Part shown: piece by piece, positions 8,416 through 16,795 of the stretch
How the letters are laid out: each line of letters opens with the position of its first letter
Numbering within the stretch: the first letter of the stretch is position 1
DNA from: an uncultured Cellulomonadaceae bacterium
GTDB taxonomy: Bacteria > Actinomycetota > Actinomycetes > Actinomycetales > Cellulomonadaceae
Assembly: GCA_947495165.1 (NCBI GenBank)
Contig: CANLXM010000003.1
Location: forward strand, 594,041-658,040
DNA: 64,000 bases
Direction: 5' to 3'
Position numbers and translations under genes: made by a program
Notes under the pieces: model-generated
The model's database searches: none
The model's input: only the letters and a program-made list of their open reading frames with translations
What the model was told of the DNA's origin: nothing

Positions 8416-9534
8416 TCAGCAGGCGGCCGGGCAGCCGCAGGACTCACGGAACAGCGGGCGCACCGGGAGCGTCGTGTCCACGGCGGCCGAGCCGGGGCTT
8501 TCGAGCGAGCCCATGAGCACATCGACCGCGAGGCGGCCCATGGCCTCCATCGGCTGGCGGACCGTCGTGAGCGTCGGAGCGCAGATCCGGCCTGCGGCGA
8601 CCCCGTCGAACCCGGTGACCGCCACGTCCTGCGGTACTCGCACGCCCCCTGCCTGGAGGATGCCGACCAGGTCGAGCGCGTGCTGGTCGCTCACGCACAC
8701 GAGGGCGCGCGGCAATGATCGGTCTGCCATCAGCCGGCGCACGACCGGGAACGGCTGCGGCGCCCCGATGGGCGTCGGGTCCAGCACTGCGGACGGGACG
8801 TCGAGCCCGCGCTCGGCCAGGGCCGCCTGCATGCCGGCGAACCGCTCGGCGTAGTCCGCCGTCTCTGGCGCGCCGACGAACTCCATCTGTGCGATGCCGT
8901 GCACGGCGTGCAGGTGTGCGACGAGCTCGCGCACGCCCTGGGCGTTGTCCACCCGGACGTGGTGCACCGCGCCCGGTTCCTCGGCCATCGCGAAGGCGAC
9001 GACCGGGATCCGCTGCGAGACCTGAGCGAGAACCTCAGCGGCGTGCGCGCCAGGGAAGACGGCGAGCCCGTCCACGCGGCTGGCGATGTCGATGACACCC
9101 CCCGCGGTCGGACCGCGCCCGATCAGCAGCGCCCGGCCTCGCCGCGCGCACTCGAGCTCGAACCCGCGCTGGACCTCGTCCACGTAGAGCGGGAACGTGC
9201 GGAAGCTCGCGTCGTCCGCGTCGTCCGCGAAGGCGCGCGCACGGGCGTCGCCGGCGTAGTACGGACCTGGGTCGTCACCCGCCGGGCTGCCGCCGACCGT
9301 CCCGTCGGCCTCGAGCAGCATGTCGAACGAGTACAGCCCCAGCGCGCCGGTGCGGCCGTGCGCCAGCCCGCGTGCGCTCGCGCTGGGCACGTAGTTCAGC
9401 CGACGCGCGGCCTCGACCACGGTCTTGCGCGTGCTCTCGCGCACGCGCTCGGGCTGGCGGAAGGTGAACGAGACCGTCGCGATCGACACGCCCGCTGCCT
9501 GCGCGACGTCGTACACCGTCGGACGCTTCGTCAT
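8416..9534 (-). CDS. LacI-family transcriptional regulator
   Basis: Probable local repressor of the sugar operon, 372 aa. The N-terminal HTH (about residues 6-28, TVYDVAQAAGVSIATVSFTF) and hinge helix (NYVPSASARGLAHG) are followed by a periplasmic-binding-protein-like effector domain ending in RPLFRESCGCPAAC. Two oddities: the recognition helix reads TVSFTFR where TVSRVLN-like residues are common, and about 40 extra residues (roughly 72-115, acidic and glycine-rich) lie between the first beta strand (GALGLYSF) and the helix DEVQRGFELECARRG. The ATG at 9534 has a good Shine-Dalgarno (GGAAGGGG) about 6 nt upstream. An operator-like site at 9563-9572 in its own leader suggests autoregulation. 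Confidence 0.93.
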   Translation of the reverse strand: MTKRPTVYDVAQAAGVSIATVSFTFRQPERVRESTRKTVVEAARRLNYVPSASARGLAHGRTGALGLYSFDMLLEADGTVGGSPAGDDPGPYYAGDARARAFADDADDASFRTFPLYVDEVQRGFELECARRGRALLIGRGPTAGGVIDIASRVDGLAVFPGAHAAEVLAQVSQRIPVVAFAMAEEPGAVHHVRVDNAQGVRELVAHLHAVHGIAQMEFVGAPETADYAERFAGMQAALAERGLDVPSAVLDPTPIGAPQPFPVVRRLMADRSLPRALVCVSDQHALDLVGILQAGGVRVPQDVAVTGFDGVAAGRICAPTLTTVRQPMEAMGRLAVDVLMGSLESPGSAAVDTTLPVRPLFRESCGCPAAC

Positions 9535-9558
9535 CGTCGACCCCTTCCGTCAGCCGAC

Positions 9559-9572
9559 ACTCTATGCGCATC
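9559..9572 (-). promoter_or_regulatory. LacI-type operator 3 overlapping a -10 box of the regulator gene
   Basis: TATGCGCATC (9563-9572) has the perfect palindromic core ATGCGCAT and matches the operators before the sugar operon at nine of ten TAWGCGCWTA positions. On the minus strand TAGAGT (9564-9559) is a candidate -10 box that the operator overlaps. It lies about 30 nt before the regulator's ATG. No clear -35 box was found. Confidence 0.6.
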
Positions 9573-9736
9573 GACAGCGGCCGTGGGGCGGAGAGGTCCC
9601 GGTCAGCCCCACCAGCGCAGCGCCCCCAGGGTGAGCCATCGGGAGGGTTCCCCGACCCCGCCCTCCTGGTGGAACCACGCCCGACCGCGCGGGCGCCGCT
9701 AGCACTCGAGGGCGCTCAGGACGTCACACACGACGA

Positions 9737-9768
9737 AGCCCTGGTGAGAACCATCTCTCACCAGGGCT
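9737..9768 (-). terminator. Terminator downstream of tRNA-Pro
   Basis: Perfect 13-bp inverted repeat (9737-9749 and 9756-9768) with a 6-nt loop, just after the tRNA gene in its direction of transcription. There is no strong T-run after the stem, as is common for terminators in high-GC actinobacteria. Confidence 0.65.
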
Positions 9769-9774
9769 GATCCG

Positions 9775-9848
<74 letters not shown>

Positions 9849-10073
9849 TGGGCCCGCGAGCGGGCCCGTACCGGCCCCGGAGGGCCGTCGAAAATACTAC
9901 CCCACTTTACGGGTCGACCGGTCCGCTAAGGCGCGGCGAGGCCCGCAGGTTCGTAGCACGTCCCGGAGCGTCCCGCCCGACGAGCACAAACGGACATGGC
10001 GACTCACCATGGGGTGATAAGCCGCGATGCGTACGCGGTGCACCGACAGGTATCGCCTCGAAGGAAGGTCACC

Positions 10074-10991
10074 ATGACTGAGTCATACGGCAGCACCGGT
10101 CCGACGGAGCCCTACGCGCCCCTTCCGACCGACGCGCAGGGGACCAGCTCCCCCGCACATGCAGCAGACACCCCCACGCGCCAGTCCGCCTGGGGCGACA
10201 CTGCCGCGTCAGGCACGCCCGTCTCCTCGCAGGCGACGACGACGGGCGACCAGTCCGGCGGAGGCATGAAGGACAAAGCCTCGGCCGCAGGAGCCACCGC
10301 CAAGGAAGGCGCTGGCCGAGTGTTGGACGCCGAGAAGCAGATGGCGCACGACACCGCCCACGAGGCGAAGAACGTCGCGAAGGACACCGTTGCCGAGGCC
10401 CGCTCGCAGGCGAAGGACCTGTTCGCCCAGACCCGGGACGAGGTCTCCCGCACCGCTGGCGAACAGCTGCAGCGGCTCTCTGGGACAACGAGCAGCCTCT
10501 CCTCGGAGTTCGGGAAGATGGCGTCGTCGTCGGAGGACGGCGGACTCGCGGCCTCCCTCGTCGAGCAGGCGTCGTCCTACCTCGACAAGGCCACCCAGTG
10601 GATGGAGGGCCGTGAGCCCGGCGAGCTGCTGACCGACGTCAAGCGCTATGCGAGCCGCCACCCAGGCACGTTCATGGCGGTCGCGGCGGGGCTCGGCCTC
10701 GTCGCCGGTCGAGTCGCGCGCGGCGCCAAGGACGAGCACGGCGACGACTCGACGCACGCGTCGCACGCAGCGCCGGCGAGCACCACTGCGCGCCCGAGCG
10801 CGTACGACCCGGCCCCGGCCGGGACCACAGGAGCGGGCACCACGGGCTACGGAACCGCGGGCACCACGGACTACGGCACGACGCCGACCAGCGGGACGAC
10901 GTCGACCCCGGACGGCACCCAGAGCACGGCCTACCGCTCCCCCGGCTATGGCGAGCCCGGCTACCAGCGTCCGGGAGGTGGCTCCCTGTGA
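10074..10991 (+). CDS. LEA-like alanine/lysine-rich protein with one hydrophobic segment, unknown function
   Basis: I do not recognise a named family. The 305-aa product has a low-complexity N-terminus (1-65), an amphipathic Lys/Ala/Glu-rich region (66-135, for example KDTVAEARSQAKDLFAQTRD) like LEA-type stress proteins, a short hydrophobic stretch (199-214, TFMAVAAGLGLVAGRV) that could span or touch the membrane, and a Gly/Thr/Tyr-rich tail (about 240-305) with GYG repeats. The ATG at 10074 has the Shine-Dalgarno AAGGAAGG (10061-10068); upstream in-frame starts lack one. The stop overlaps the GTG of the next gene (GTGA). It is first in a three-gene operon of membrane-associated proteins. A role in envelope stress or desiccation is inference only. 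Confidence 0.82.
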   Translation: MTESYGSTGPTEPYAPLPTDAQGTSSPAHAADTPTRQSAWGDTAASGTPVSSQATTTGDQSGGGMKDKASAAGATAKEGAGRVLDAEKQMAHDTAHEAKNVAKDTVAEARSQAKDLFAQTRDEVSRTAGEQLQRLSGTTSSLSSEFGKMASSSEDGGLAASLVEQASSYLDKATQWMEGREPGELLTDVKRYASRHPGTFMAVAAGLGLVAGRVARGAKDEHGDDSTHASHAAPASTTARPSAYDPAPAGTTGAGTTGYGTAGTTDYGTTPTSGTTSTPDGTQSTAYRSPGYGEPGYQRPGGGSL

Positions 10992-11407
10992 CGACACCCG
11001 ACCCGACGCAGCACGAGAGCGCCTCGGTCGGCGACCTGTTCGGACGCATCTCCGAGGACATCAGCACCCTGATGCGCCAGGAGTTCGCCCTGGCCAAGGC
11101 CGAAGCCAGCCAGACCGCCAAGAAGGCGGGCACCGGCGCGGGGATGCTCGGGGGCGCGGCGTGGGCTGCGAACTTCGTGCTGCTCTTCGCCTCGATCGCG
11201 CTGTGGTGGTGGATCGGCACGATGATCGGCGACGGCGACGCCCAGCCCGCGCTCGGCTGGTCCGCGCTGATCGTCACGGTGCTCTGGGCCATCATCGCCG
11301 CCGTTCTGGCGCTCAAGGGCAAGAAGGAGATCCAGAGCGCCGAGGGCCTCCCACAGACGACCGCCACCATGAAGAAGATCCCGGACGCACTCAAGGGACA
11401 GGAGTAA
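10988..11407 (+). CDS. Phage-holin-superfamily small membrane protein (PF07332 / DUF1469 type)
   Basis: 139-aa integral membrane protein with two hydrophobic helices (about 48-77, with FVLLFASIALWWWIG, and 88-108, SALIVTVLWAIIAAVLAL). An amphipathic N-terminus reads SVGDLFGRISEDISTLMRQE, the usual start of actinobacterial putative holin/YqjE-like proteins. Despite the family name there is no phage context. The GTG start overlaps the upstream stop, and the DUF3618 gene follows 3 bp downstream, the common arrangement of this pair. Its molecular function is not established. Confidence 0.85.
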   Translation: MTTPDPTQHESASVGDLFGRISEDISTLMRQEFALAKAEASQTAKKAGTGAGMLGGAAWAANFVLLFASIALWWWIGTMIGDGDAQPALGWSALIVTVLWAIIAAVLALKGKKEIQSAEGLPQTTATMKKIPDALKGQE

Positions 11408-11410
11408 GCC

Positions 11411-12028
11411 ATGACCACGAACGACCCCGACCAGATCCGCGCGGACATCGCCGCGACCCGCAGCACCCTCAGCGACGACGTGGACGCGCTCACCGACAAG
11501 GTCAGCCCGGGCCGCGTCGCGGACCGTCAGAAGGAGAAGGTCCGCAGCAAGGTCAGCTCCGTCAAGGACAAGGTCTTCGGCGCGGCTGACCACGCCTCGT
11601 CGTCCGTCCACGACGCCCGAGGCTCCGTCAGCGACAGCGCCCACGGCCTCGCGGACTCTGCCAAGGACGCGCCGCACCTGGCGAAGGAGAAGGCGCAGGG
11701 CAACCCGATCGCCGCCGGCCTCATCGCGTTCGGCGCCGGGTTGCTGGTGTCCTCGCTCATCCCGTCCTCCCAGAAGGAGCGGGAAGCCGTGCGGGCCGTC
11801 AAGGACTCCGACGCTCTGCACCACGTCACCGACGAGGTGAAGCAGGGCGCCAAGGATCTCGGCCAGACCCTCAAAGAGCCTGCGATGCAGGCGGCCGACC
11901 AGGTCAAGGCCACCGCCACGGACGGCGCGGCCCAGGTCAAGGACACCGCGACCAGCGGCGCGCAGGACGTGAAGTCCGAGGCCCAGCAGGCGTCGTCCGA
12001 CGTGCAGGACACCGCTCGCGGCAGCTGA
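11411..12028 (+). CDS. DUF3618 domain-containing membrane-anchored protein
   Basis: 205 aa. The N-terminus (DPDQIRADIAATRSTLSDDVDALTDKV split over residues 5-31) is the DUF3618 signature, one turn of a predicted coiled coil. A Lys/Ala-rich region follows, then a hydrophobic segment (98-117, NPIAAGLIAFGAGLLVSSLI) and a second Ala/Lys/Asp-rich tail (KDTATSGAQDVKSEAQQ) resembling LEA repeats. It shares this composition with the first gene of the operon. Start ATG follows GGAGTAAGCC. Function unknown; co-occurrence with holin-superfamily genes is typical of actinobacteria. Confidence 0.88.
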   Translation: MTTNDPDQIRADIAATRSTLSDDVDALTDKVSPGRVADRQKEKVRSKVSSVKDKVFGAADHASSSVHDARGSVSDSAHGLADSAKDAPHLAKEKAQGNPIAAGLIAFGAGLLVSSLIPSSQKEREAVRAVKDSDALHHVTDEVKQGAKDLGQTLKEPAMQAADQVKATATDGAAQVKDTATSGAQDVKSEAQQASSDVQDTARGS

Positions 12029-12043
12029 GCCGCGCCAGCACAC

Positions 12044-12083
12044 CGAGAGCCCCCGCCACCGCAGTCGGTGACGGGGGCTCTCG
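12044..12083. terminator. Bidirectional terminator between the DUF3618 gene and der
   Basis: A 12-bp perfect outer stem (12044-12055/12072-12083, CGAGAGCCCCCG) and a 4-bp inner CACC/GGTG stem lie between two convergent genes. Confidence 0.75.
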
Positions 12084-12105
12084 CCGGTACCAGGGACCCG
12101 GAGGG

Positions 12106-13626
12106 TCAGCGCTTGCGCTTCTCGCGCACCCGCACCGAGATCTCGATGGGCGAACCCTCGAAGCCGAACTCCTCGCGCAGGCGACGCTCGATGAACCGGC
12201 GGTACCCGGCCTCGAGGAATCCCGAGGCGAAGATGACGAAGCGCGGCGGACGCGTGGACGGCTGCGTGGCGAACAGGATGCGGGGCTGCTTGCCGCCCCG
12301 CAGCGGGTGCGGGTGCGCGGCCACGAGCTCGCCGAGGAACGCGTTCAGCCGTCCCGTGGGGATGCGCGTGTCCCACGACCCGAGCGCGCGCTCGAGGGCG
12401 GGCACCAGACGGTCCGCGTGCCAGCCGGTCTTTGCGGACAGGTTCACCCGCGGCGCCCACTGGATCTGCACGAGGTCCTTCTCGATCTCGCGCTCGAGGT
12501 ACGGACGGCGGTCCTCGTCCATGAGGTCCCACTTGTTGTAGGCGATGACGAGCGCGCGACCCGCCTCGACCACCTGGGAGATCACGCGCGTGTCCTGCTC
12601 GGTCATGGGCACCGAGGCGTCCACGAGGACCACGGCGACCTCCGCCTTCTCGATCGCGGCCTGCGTGCGCAGCGACGCGTAGAAGTCAGCGCCCTGGGTC
12701 TGGTGCACGCGGCGGCGGATACCGGCGGTGTCGACGAACCACCACGGCTTGCCGCGCAGCTCGATCAGCTCGTCGACCGGGTCGCGCGTGGTACCGGCGG
12801 TCTCGTCGACGACGACGCGGTTGGCGCCCGCGACCTTGTTCAGCAGGGAGGACTTGCCGACGTTCGGACGCCCGACGAGCGCGACCCGGCGGGGGCCGTC
12901 CGGTCGGGCGACGCCGTGCGCCGAGACGGTCGGCAGCTTGGCCATCGCGGCGTCGAGCAGGTCGCCGGTGCCGCGACCGTGCAGGGCCGAGACCGCGTGC
13001 GGCTCCCCCAGCCCGAGGCTCCACAGCGTGGCCGCGTCGGCCTCGGCCCGCGGGCCGTCCACCTTGTTGGCGCACAGCACGATCGGCTTCTTGGAGCGGC
13101 GCAGCAGCTTCACGACGTGCTCGTCGGTCGCGGTCGGTCCGACGGTCGCGTCGACCACGAACAGCACCGCGTCGGCCAGGTCGATCGCGATCTCGGCCTG
13201 CTTCGCGACGGACGCGTCGATGCCGGCGACGTCGGTCTCCCAGCCGCCCGTGTCGACCAGGGTGAACTGGCGCCCGGCCCACTCGGCCTGATAGCTCACG
13301 CGGTCCCGGGTGACGCCCGGCTTGTCCTCCACCACGGCCTCACGGCGGCCGATGATGCGGTTGACCAGCGTCGACTTCCCGACATTGGGACGCCCGACGA
13401 CGGCCAGCACCGGCAGCACGCGCGGACCGTGCTCGAGGTCGCCGGGGTCGCCCGCACCGTCGAGGATCGCCAGGTCCTCGTCCTCGAGGTCGTACTCCGC
13501 GAGCCCCGCGCGCAGCGCGTGCTCACGCTGGGCCTCGTCAGCCGTGGTCTCGTCGGCGGTCACACCGGGCTCGGGCGTGCCGGGGTCGATCTCGGCGGGC
13601 GTGGCGTCGGTCTGGTCAGAACTCAT
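12106..13626 (-). CDS. der: Ribosome-assembly GTPase Der (EngA)
   Basis: Essential double GTPase acting in 50S subunit maturation. The 506-aa protein has an acidic N-terminal extension of about 70 residues common in actinobacteria. The first G domain has GRPNVGKS (78-85) and CANKVDG; the second has [24 protein letters not shown] and NKWD. A C-terminal KH-like domain ends in RVREKRKR. The ATG is at 13626. It is the last gene of the cmk-plsC-der string and ends at a shared terminator. Confidence 0.98.
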   Translation of the reverse strand: MSSDQTDATPAEIDPGTPEPGVTADETTADEAQREHALRAGLAEYDLEDEDLAILDGAGDPGDLEHGPRVLPVLAVVGRPNVGKSTLVNRIIGRREAVVEDKPGVTRDRVSYQAEWAGRQFTLVDTGGWETDVAGIDASVAKQAEIAIDLADAVLFVVDATVGPTATDEHVVKLLRRSKKPIVLCANKVDGPRAEADAATLWSLGLGEPHAVSALHGRGTGDLLDAAMAKLPTVSAHGVARPDGPRRVALVGRPNVGKSSLLNKVAGANRVVVDETAGTTRDPVDELIELRGKPWWFVDTAGIRRRVHQTQGADFYASLRTQAAIEKAEVAVVLVDASVPMTEQDTRVISQVVEAGRALVIAYNKWDLMDEDRRPYLEREIEKDLVQIQWAPRVNLSAKTGWHADRLVPALERALGSWDTRIPTGRLNAFLGELVAAHPHPLRGGKQPRILFATQPSTRPPRFVIFASGFLEAGYRRFIERRLREEFGFEGSPIEISVRVREKRKR

Positions 13627-13656
13627 GAGCCCATCATCCCAGGCGCGGGGCTCTTC

Positions 13657-14334
13657 TCACGAACTGGGTGTCCCCGAGGCGTCCGGACCGTCGGCGGGGA
13701 GCGGCACGCCGGTTCTCCGCGTCGCCCGCGCGACCACGTCCGACAGCGCGACGCGCACCGCCTCGTTGGCCTCCTCGAGGGCGACCCGCCCCGACGTGCC
13801 GGGCCTCCGCTCGACCGTCAGCCCCGGACCGAACTCGACGTGCAGGCGGCGGCGCGGGCCGGGGACGTGGTTCACGCCCTCGCCGGTGCGTCGGGTGCCC
13901 AGCACAGCGACGGGCACGATGGTCGCCCCGCTGCCGAGCGCGAGCCACGCAGCGCCGGCGCGCGCGGACGAGAGGTCCCCGCGCCCGCGGCTGCCTTCGG
14001 GGAAGATCCCGACGACGCCGCCGCCGCGCAGCACCTCGAGCGCCGCCGCCAGGGCGGAGCGGCCGGTGGCGTCGACCGGGATCTGCCCGGTGCGCCGCAG
14101 GATCGTGCCGACGACGCCGCGGAACGCCGCCTCCTTCACCAGCATCCGGGCCGGACGCGGGCTCACGCCGACGACGAGCGGCCCGTCGATCACGCCCGTG
14201 TGGTTGGCGGCGAGCACCACGGGACCGTCGGTCGGCACGTGCTGCGCGCCGACGACGCGGGTGCTCCAGAGCCCATGGGCGAGGAACCTGCCGATCCGGT
14301 GGCCCCAGCGGACCCCGCGGTCAGCGGTCGCCAT
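13657..14334 (-). CDS. 1-acyl-sn-glycerol-3-phosphate acyltransferase (PlsC family)
   Basis: Transfers an acyl group to lysophosphatidic acid (or a related lysolipid) at the inner face of the membrane. The 225-aa product has the two main family blocks: NHTGVID, an HX4D motif with catalytic H45 and D50, and FPEGSRGRGD (111-120) for phosphate binding. No clear signal peptide; a short hydrophobic N-terminal part. The ATG at 14334 overlaps the end of cmk by 14 bp. The frame stays open upstream, but that is cmk DNA. The exact acyl acceptor cannot be told from sequence. Confidence 0.92.
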   Translation of the reverse strand: MATADRGVRWGHRIGRFLAHGLWSTRVVGAQHVPTDGPVVLAANHTGVIDGPLVVGVSPRPARMLVKEAAFRGVVGTILRRTGQIPVDATGRSALAAALEVLRGGGVVGIFPEGSRGRGDLSSARAGAAWLALGSGATIVPVAVLGTRRTGEGVNHVPGPRRRLHVEFGPGLTVERRPGTSGRVALEEANEAVRVALSDVVARATRRTGVPLPADGPDASGTPSS

Positions 14335-15055
14335 CGCCGTCCGCGACGCGACGTCCGGCGGTCCGACGCGCGACGACGTCGAGCACCGCACCGATCGTGC
14401 CCTCGAGGTCGAGCGTCGACGAGTCGACGGTGACGACGCCGTCGGCGGCGACCTCGAACTGCGAGACCGTGGCGTCGTCGCGGTCCCGGCGCACCACCTG
14501 GTCGCGCGTCGCCTCGACGGCCTCCGCGCCGTCCTCGCCGTGCAGCTCGCGCGCACGGCGGGCCAGCCGCGCCTCCTCGGAGGCGGTCAGCAGGATGCGG
14601 ACGTCGGCGTCCGGAGCGACGACGGTCGTGATGTCTCGCCCCTCCGCGACGATCCCGCGGCCGGTTGAGAACCCGTCTACGCGCTCGGCGTCGATGGCCT
14701 CACGCTGGCGGCGACGCAGCTCCGCCCGCACCTCGAGGTTCGTCGCCACGGCCGACACCGCCTCGGAGATCCACGTCTGCCGGATGTCCCCGCGGACGTC
14801 GGTGCCGCCGACCTCGAGGATCTCGCGCCCCGGGTCCACGCCCATCGTCAACGGCATCGCGCGCACCGCGTCGGCGACCGCGGCTGCGTCCGTGAGGTCG
14901 ATGCGCTCGTGCAGGCACCACCACGTCGCTGCGCGGTACGTCGCGCCCGTGTCGAGGTACGCGAGCCCGAGCCTGGCGGCCACCGCGCGCGAGACGCTCG
15001 ACTTCCCCGACCCCGAGGGGCCGTCGATCGCGATGACGAGGGGGGGCAGGCTCAC
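14321..15055 (-). CDS. cmk: Cytidylate kinase
   Basis: Phosphorylates CMP and dCMP with ATP. 244 aa with the P-loop GPSGSGKS (12-19), the substrate region LDTGATYRA (family consensus LDTGAMYR) and the conserved GRDITTVVAPDA and RRDRDD blocks. The GTG start at 15055 has GGAG 5 nt upstream. Sits between rluB and plsC in the usual actinobacterial order. Confidence 0.97.
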   Translation of the reverse strand: MSLPPLVIAIDGPSGSGKSSVSRAVAARLGLAYLDTGATYRAATWWCLHERIDLTDAAAVADAVRAMPLTMGVDPGREILEVGGTDVRGDIRQTWISEAVSAVATNLEVRAELRRRQREAIDAERVDGFSTGRGIVAEGRDITTVVAPDADVRILLTASEEARLARRARELHGEDGAEAVEATRDQVVRRDRDDATVSQFEVAADGVVTVDSSTLDLEGTIGAVLDVVARRTAGRRVADGDGDR

Positions 15056-15125
15056 AGGTGCTCCAGTTCGAGAGGTGACGGACCGTGGGCAGGCGCCGGT
15101 CGACGCCTGCCGGTGGTGGCTGGGG

Positions 15126-16085
15126 TCAGAGGTCGACGGCGGACATCAGCGTGCCGAGCTCGGTCTGCCCGAGCACCCGGTGGCGCCCCGGGGGCAGGTC
15201 GCCCAGGCGGATCGGTCCCATCCGGGTCCGCACGAGGCGCGTCACGGGGTAGCCGACCTTGGCGAACATGCGCCGGACGATCCGGTTGCGGCCCTCGTGC
15301 AGCACGACCTCGATCTGGCTGGCGTCCGGCACGGCCGCGATCAGCTTGAACGCGTCAAGCTTCGCCGTGCCGTCGTCGAGCCCGATGCCGTCGAGCAACT
15401 GCTTGCCGACGCCGTTCGCCAGCCGGCCCTTGACCTCCACCAGGTAGGTCTTCTGCACCCCGTACTTGGGGTGGGTCAGGCGGTTGGCCAGCTCGCCGTC
15501 GTTGGTCAGCAGAAGCAGGCCCTCGGAGTCGGTGTCGAGCCGGCCGACGTGGAACAGCCGCTCCTTGCGGTCGCCGAAGAACTGGCTGAGGTCGGGGCGA
15601 CCGTCGGTGTCCTCCATCGTCGACACCACGCCCACGGGCTTGTTGAAGGCGATGGTGATCTTCGAGGCGTCGAGCTGGAGCCGGAGCCCGTCGACGTGGA
15701 TGACCGCGTGCACGGGGTCCACCCGGACCCCGAGCTCGGTGACGATCTGGCCGTCGACCTCGACGCGCCCGTCCTCGATCATGACCTCGCAGGCGCGGCG
15801 CGAGCCGAACCCGGCGGTCGCCAGGACCTTCTGCAACCGCACACCGTCGGCCACGTGCACGTCGTGCGCAGGGCCCGCGTCGGGCCGCGGCGTCGCCCGC
15901 TTGGGTCGCGCAGGCCCTCGGGACGGCGCACCGTAGGTGCGGCCAGCCGACTTGCTGCCGTCGCCGCGCTCGGGCTTGCCGCCGGTGGGGCGCCCTGACT
16001 TCCCGCCTGCGGGACGTCCGCCCCGCTCGGGGCGCCCTGACCCGCCGGATCCGCCCGGTCGTCGTCCCTGGCCTGCTGCACTCAC
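15126..16085 (-). CDS. rluB: 23S rRNA pseudouridine synthase (RluB family) with basic N-terminal tail
   Basis: Converts a uridine in 23S rRNA (U2605 in E. coli numbering for RluB) to pseudouridine. 319 aa: a low-complexity Arg/Gly/Lys-rich tail (1-75), an S4 RNA-binding domain (about 82-140) and the catalytic domain with GRLDTDSEGLLLLTNDG, where D184 is the catalytic aspartate. The GTG start overlaps the scpB stop (GTGA). The basic tail, likely disordered, is common in actinobacterial homologues. RluE/RluF-like specificity cannot be ruled out, but context with scpAB favours RluB. Confidence 0.95.
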   Translation of the reverse strand: MSAAGQGRRPGGSGGSGRPERGGRPAGGKSGRPTGGKPERGDGSKSAGRTYGAPSRGPARPKRATPRPDAGPAHDVHVADGVRLQKVLATAGFGSRRACEVMIEDGRVEVDGQIVTELGVRVDPVHAVIHVDGLRLQLDASKITIAFNKPVGVVSTMEDTDGRPDLSQFFGDRKERLFHVGRLDTDSEGLLLLTNDGELANRLTHPKYGVQKTYLVEVKGRLANGVGKQLLDGIGLDDGTAKLDAFKLIAAVPDASQIEVVLHEGRNRIVRRMFAKVGYPVTRLVRTRMGPIRLGDLPPGRHRVLGQTELGTLMSAVDL

Positions 16086-16795
16086 TGTGTCTCCTCTTCG
16101 GTTCCGACCGCCGGTGTGCCGGCGTCGGCGCGGACGATGCGGTGCGCCGTGGGGTCCACGGCGTCCAGCACGTCGAGATCGGGCAGGAACGGAGCCAACG
16201 GGGGCAGCTCCTCGAGCGAGGTGAAGCCCATGCGCTCCAGGAACGAGGGCGTGGTGCCGTACAGCACCGCACCGCTGGAGGGTTCCGTGCCCACCTCCGC
16301 TATCAGTCCGCGCACAGTAAGGGTACGCACCACCGAGTCCACATTCACACCGCGCACCGCGGAGACCTGCCCCCGAGAGACGGGCTGGCGGTACGCGATC
16401 ACCGCGAGCGTCTCGAGCGCCGCCTGGGTGAGCCGCGCGGTCTGGCCCTCGAGGACGAACCGGCTGACGACATCGGCGAACTCAGGAGCCGAGTACAGGC
16501 GCCACCCTCCGGCGACCTCGCGCAGCTCGAACCCGCGGCTGCTCGACGCGAGGTCGTCGCGCAGGTCGGCGAGCGTGCGCCGGACGCGGTCCTCGGTCAC
16601 GCCGAGGGCGGTCGCGAGCACGACCGGGGTGACGGGCTCGTCCGTCACCATCAGCACCGCCTCGGTCGCGCCCCGGACCCACGTGTCGGTGCGGTCCGGA
16701 GCCTCGGGCTCGGGTTCGGAGGCCGGACGGGTCGCCTCCCCGGGTCGGCCACCCTCGTGGCTGCCGCCGCGCGCGATGCTGTCGGCGCTGCTCAT
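16082..16795 (-). CDS. scpB: Segregation and condensation protein B
   Basis: Winged-helix subunit of the SMC-ScpAB condensin that compacts and segregates the chromosome. 237 aa with a disordered acidic N-terminus and the tandem winged helices; conserved blocks include LEALAVIAYRQPVSR-like sequence (here LETLAVIAYRQPVSRGQV) and RGVNVDSVVRTL. The ATG overlaps the scpA stop (ATGA), and the C-terminus is a short tail ending EEETQ. Confidence 0.97.
   Translation of the reverse strand: MSSADSIARGGSHEGGRPGEATRPASEPEPEAPDRTDTWVRGATEAVLMVTDEPVTPVVLATALGVTEDRVRRTLADLRDDLASSSRGFELREVAGGWRLYSAPEFADVVSRFVLEGQTARLTQAALETLAVIAYRQPVSRGQVSAVRGVNVDSVVRTLTVRGLIAEVGTEPSSGAVLYGTTPSFLERMGFTSLEELPPLAPFLPDLDVLDAVDPTAHRIVRADAGTPAVGTEEETQ

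Noticed and set aside
10988-11407. Prophage lysis gene (holin)
   Set aside because: Holin-superfamily domain only; no endolysin, structural, integrase or other phage gene is near, and the DUF3618 pairing is chromosomal.
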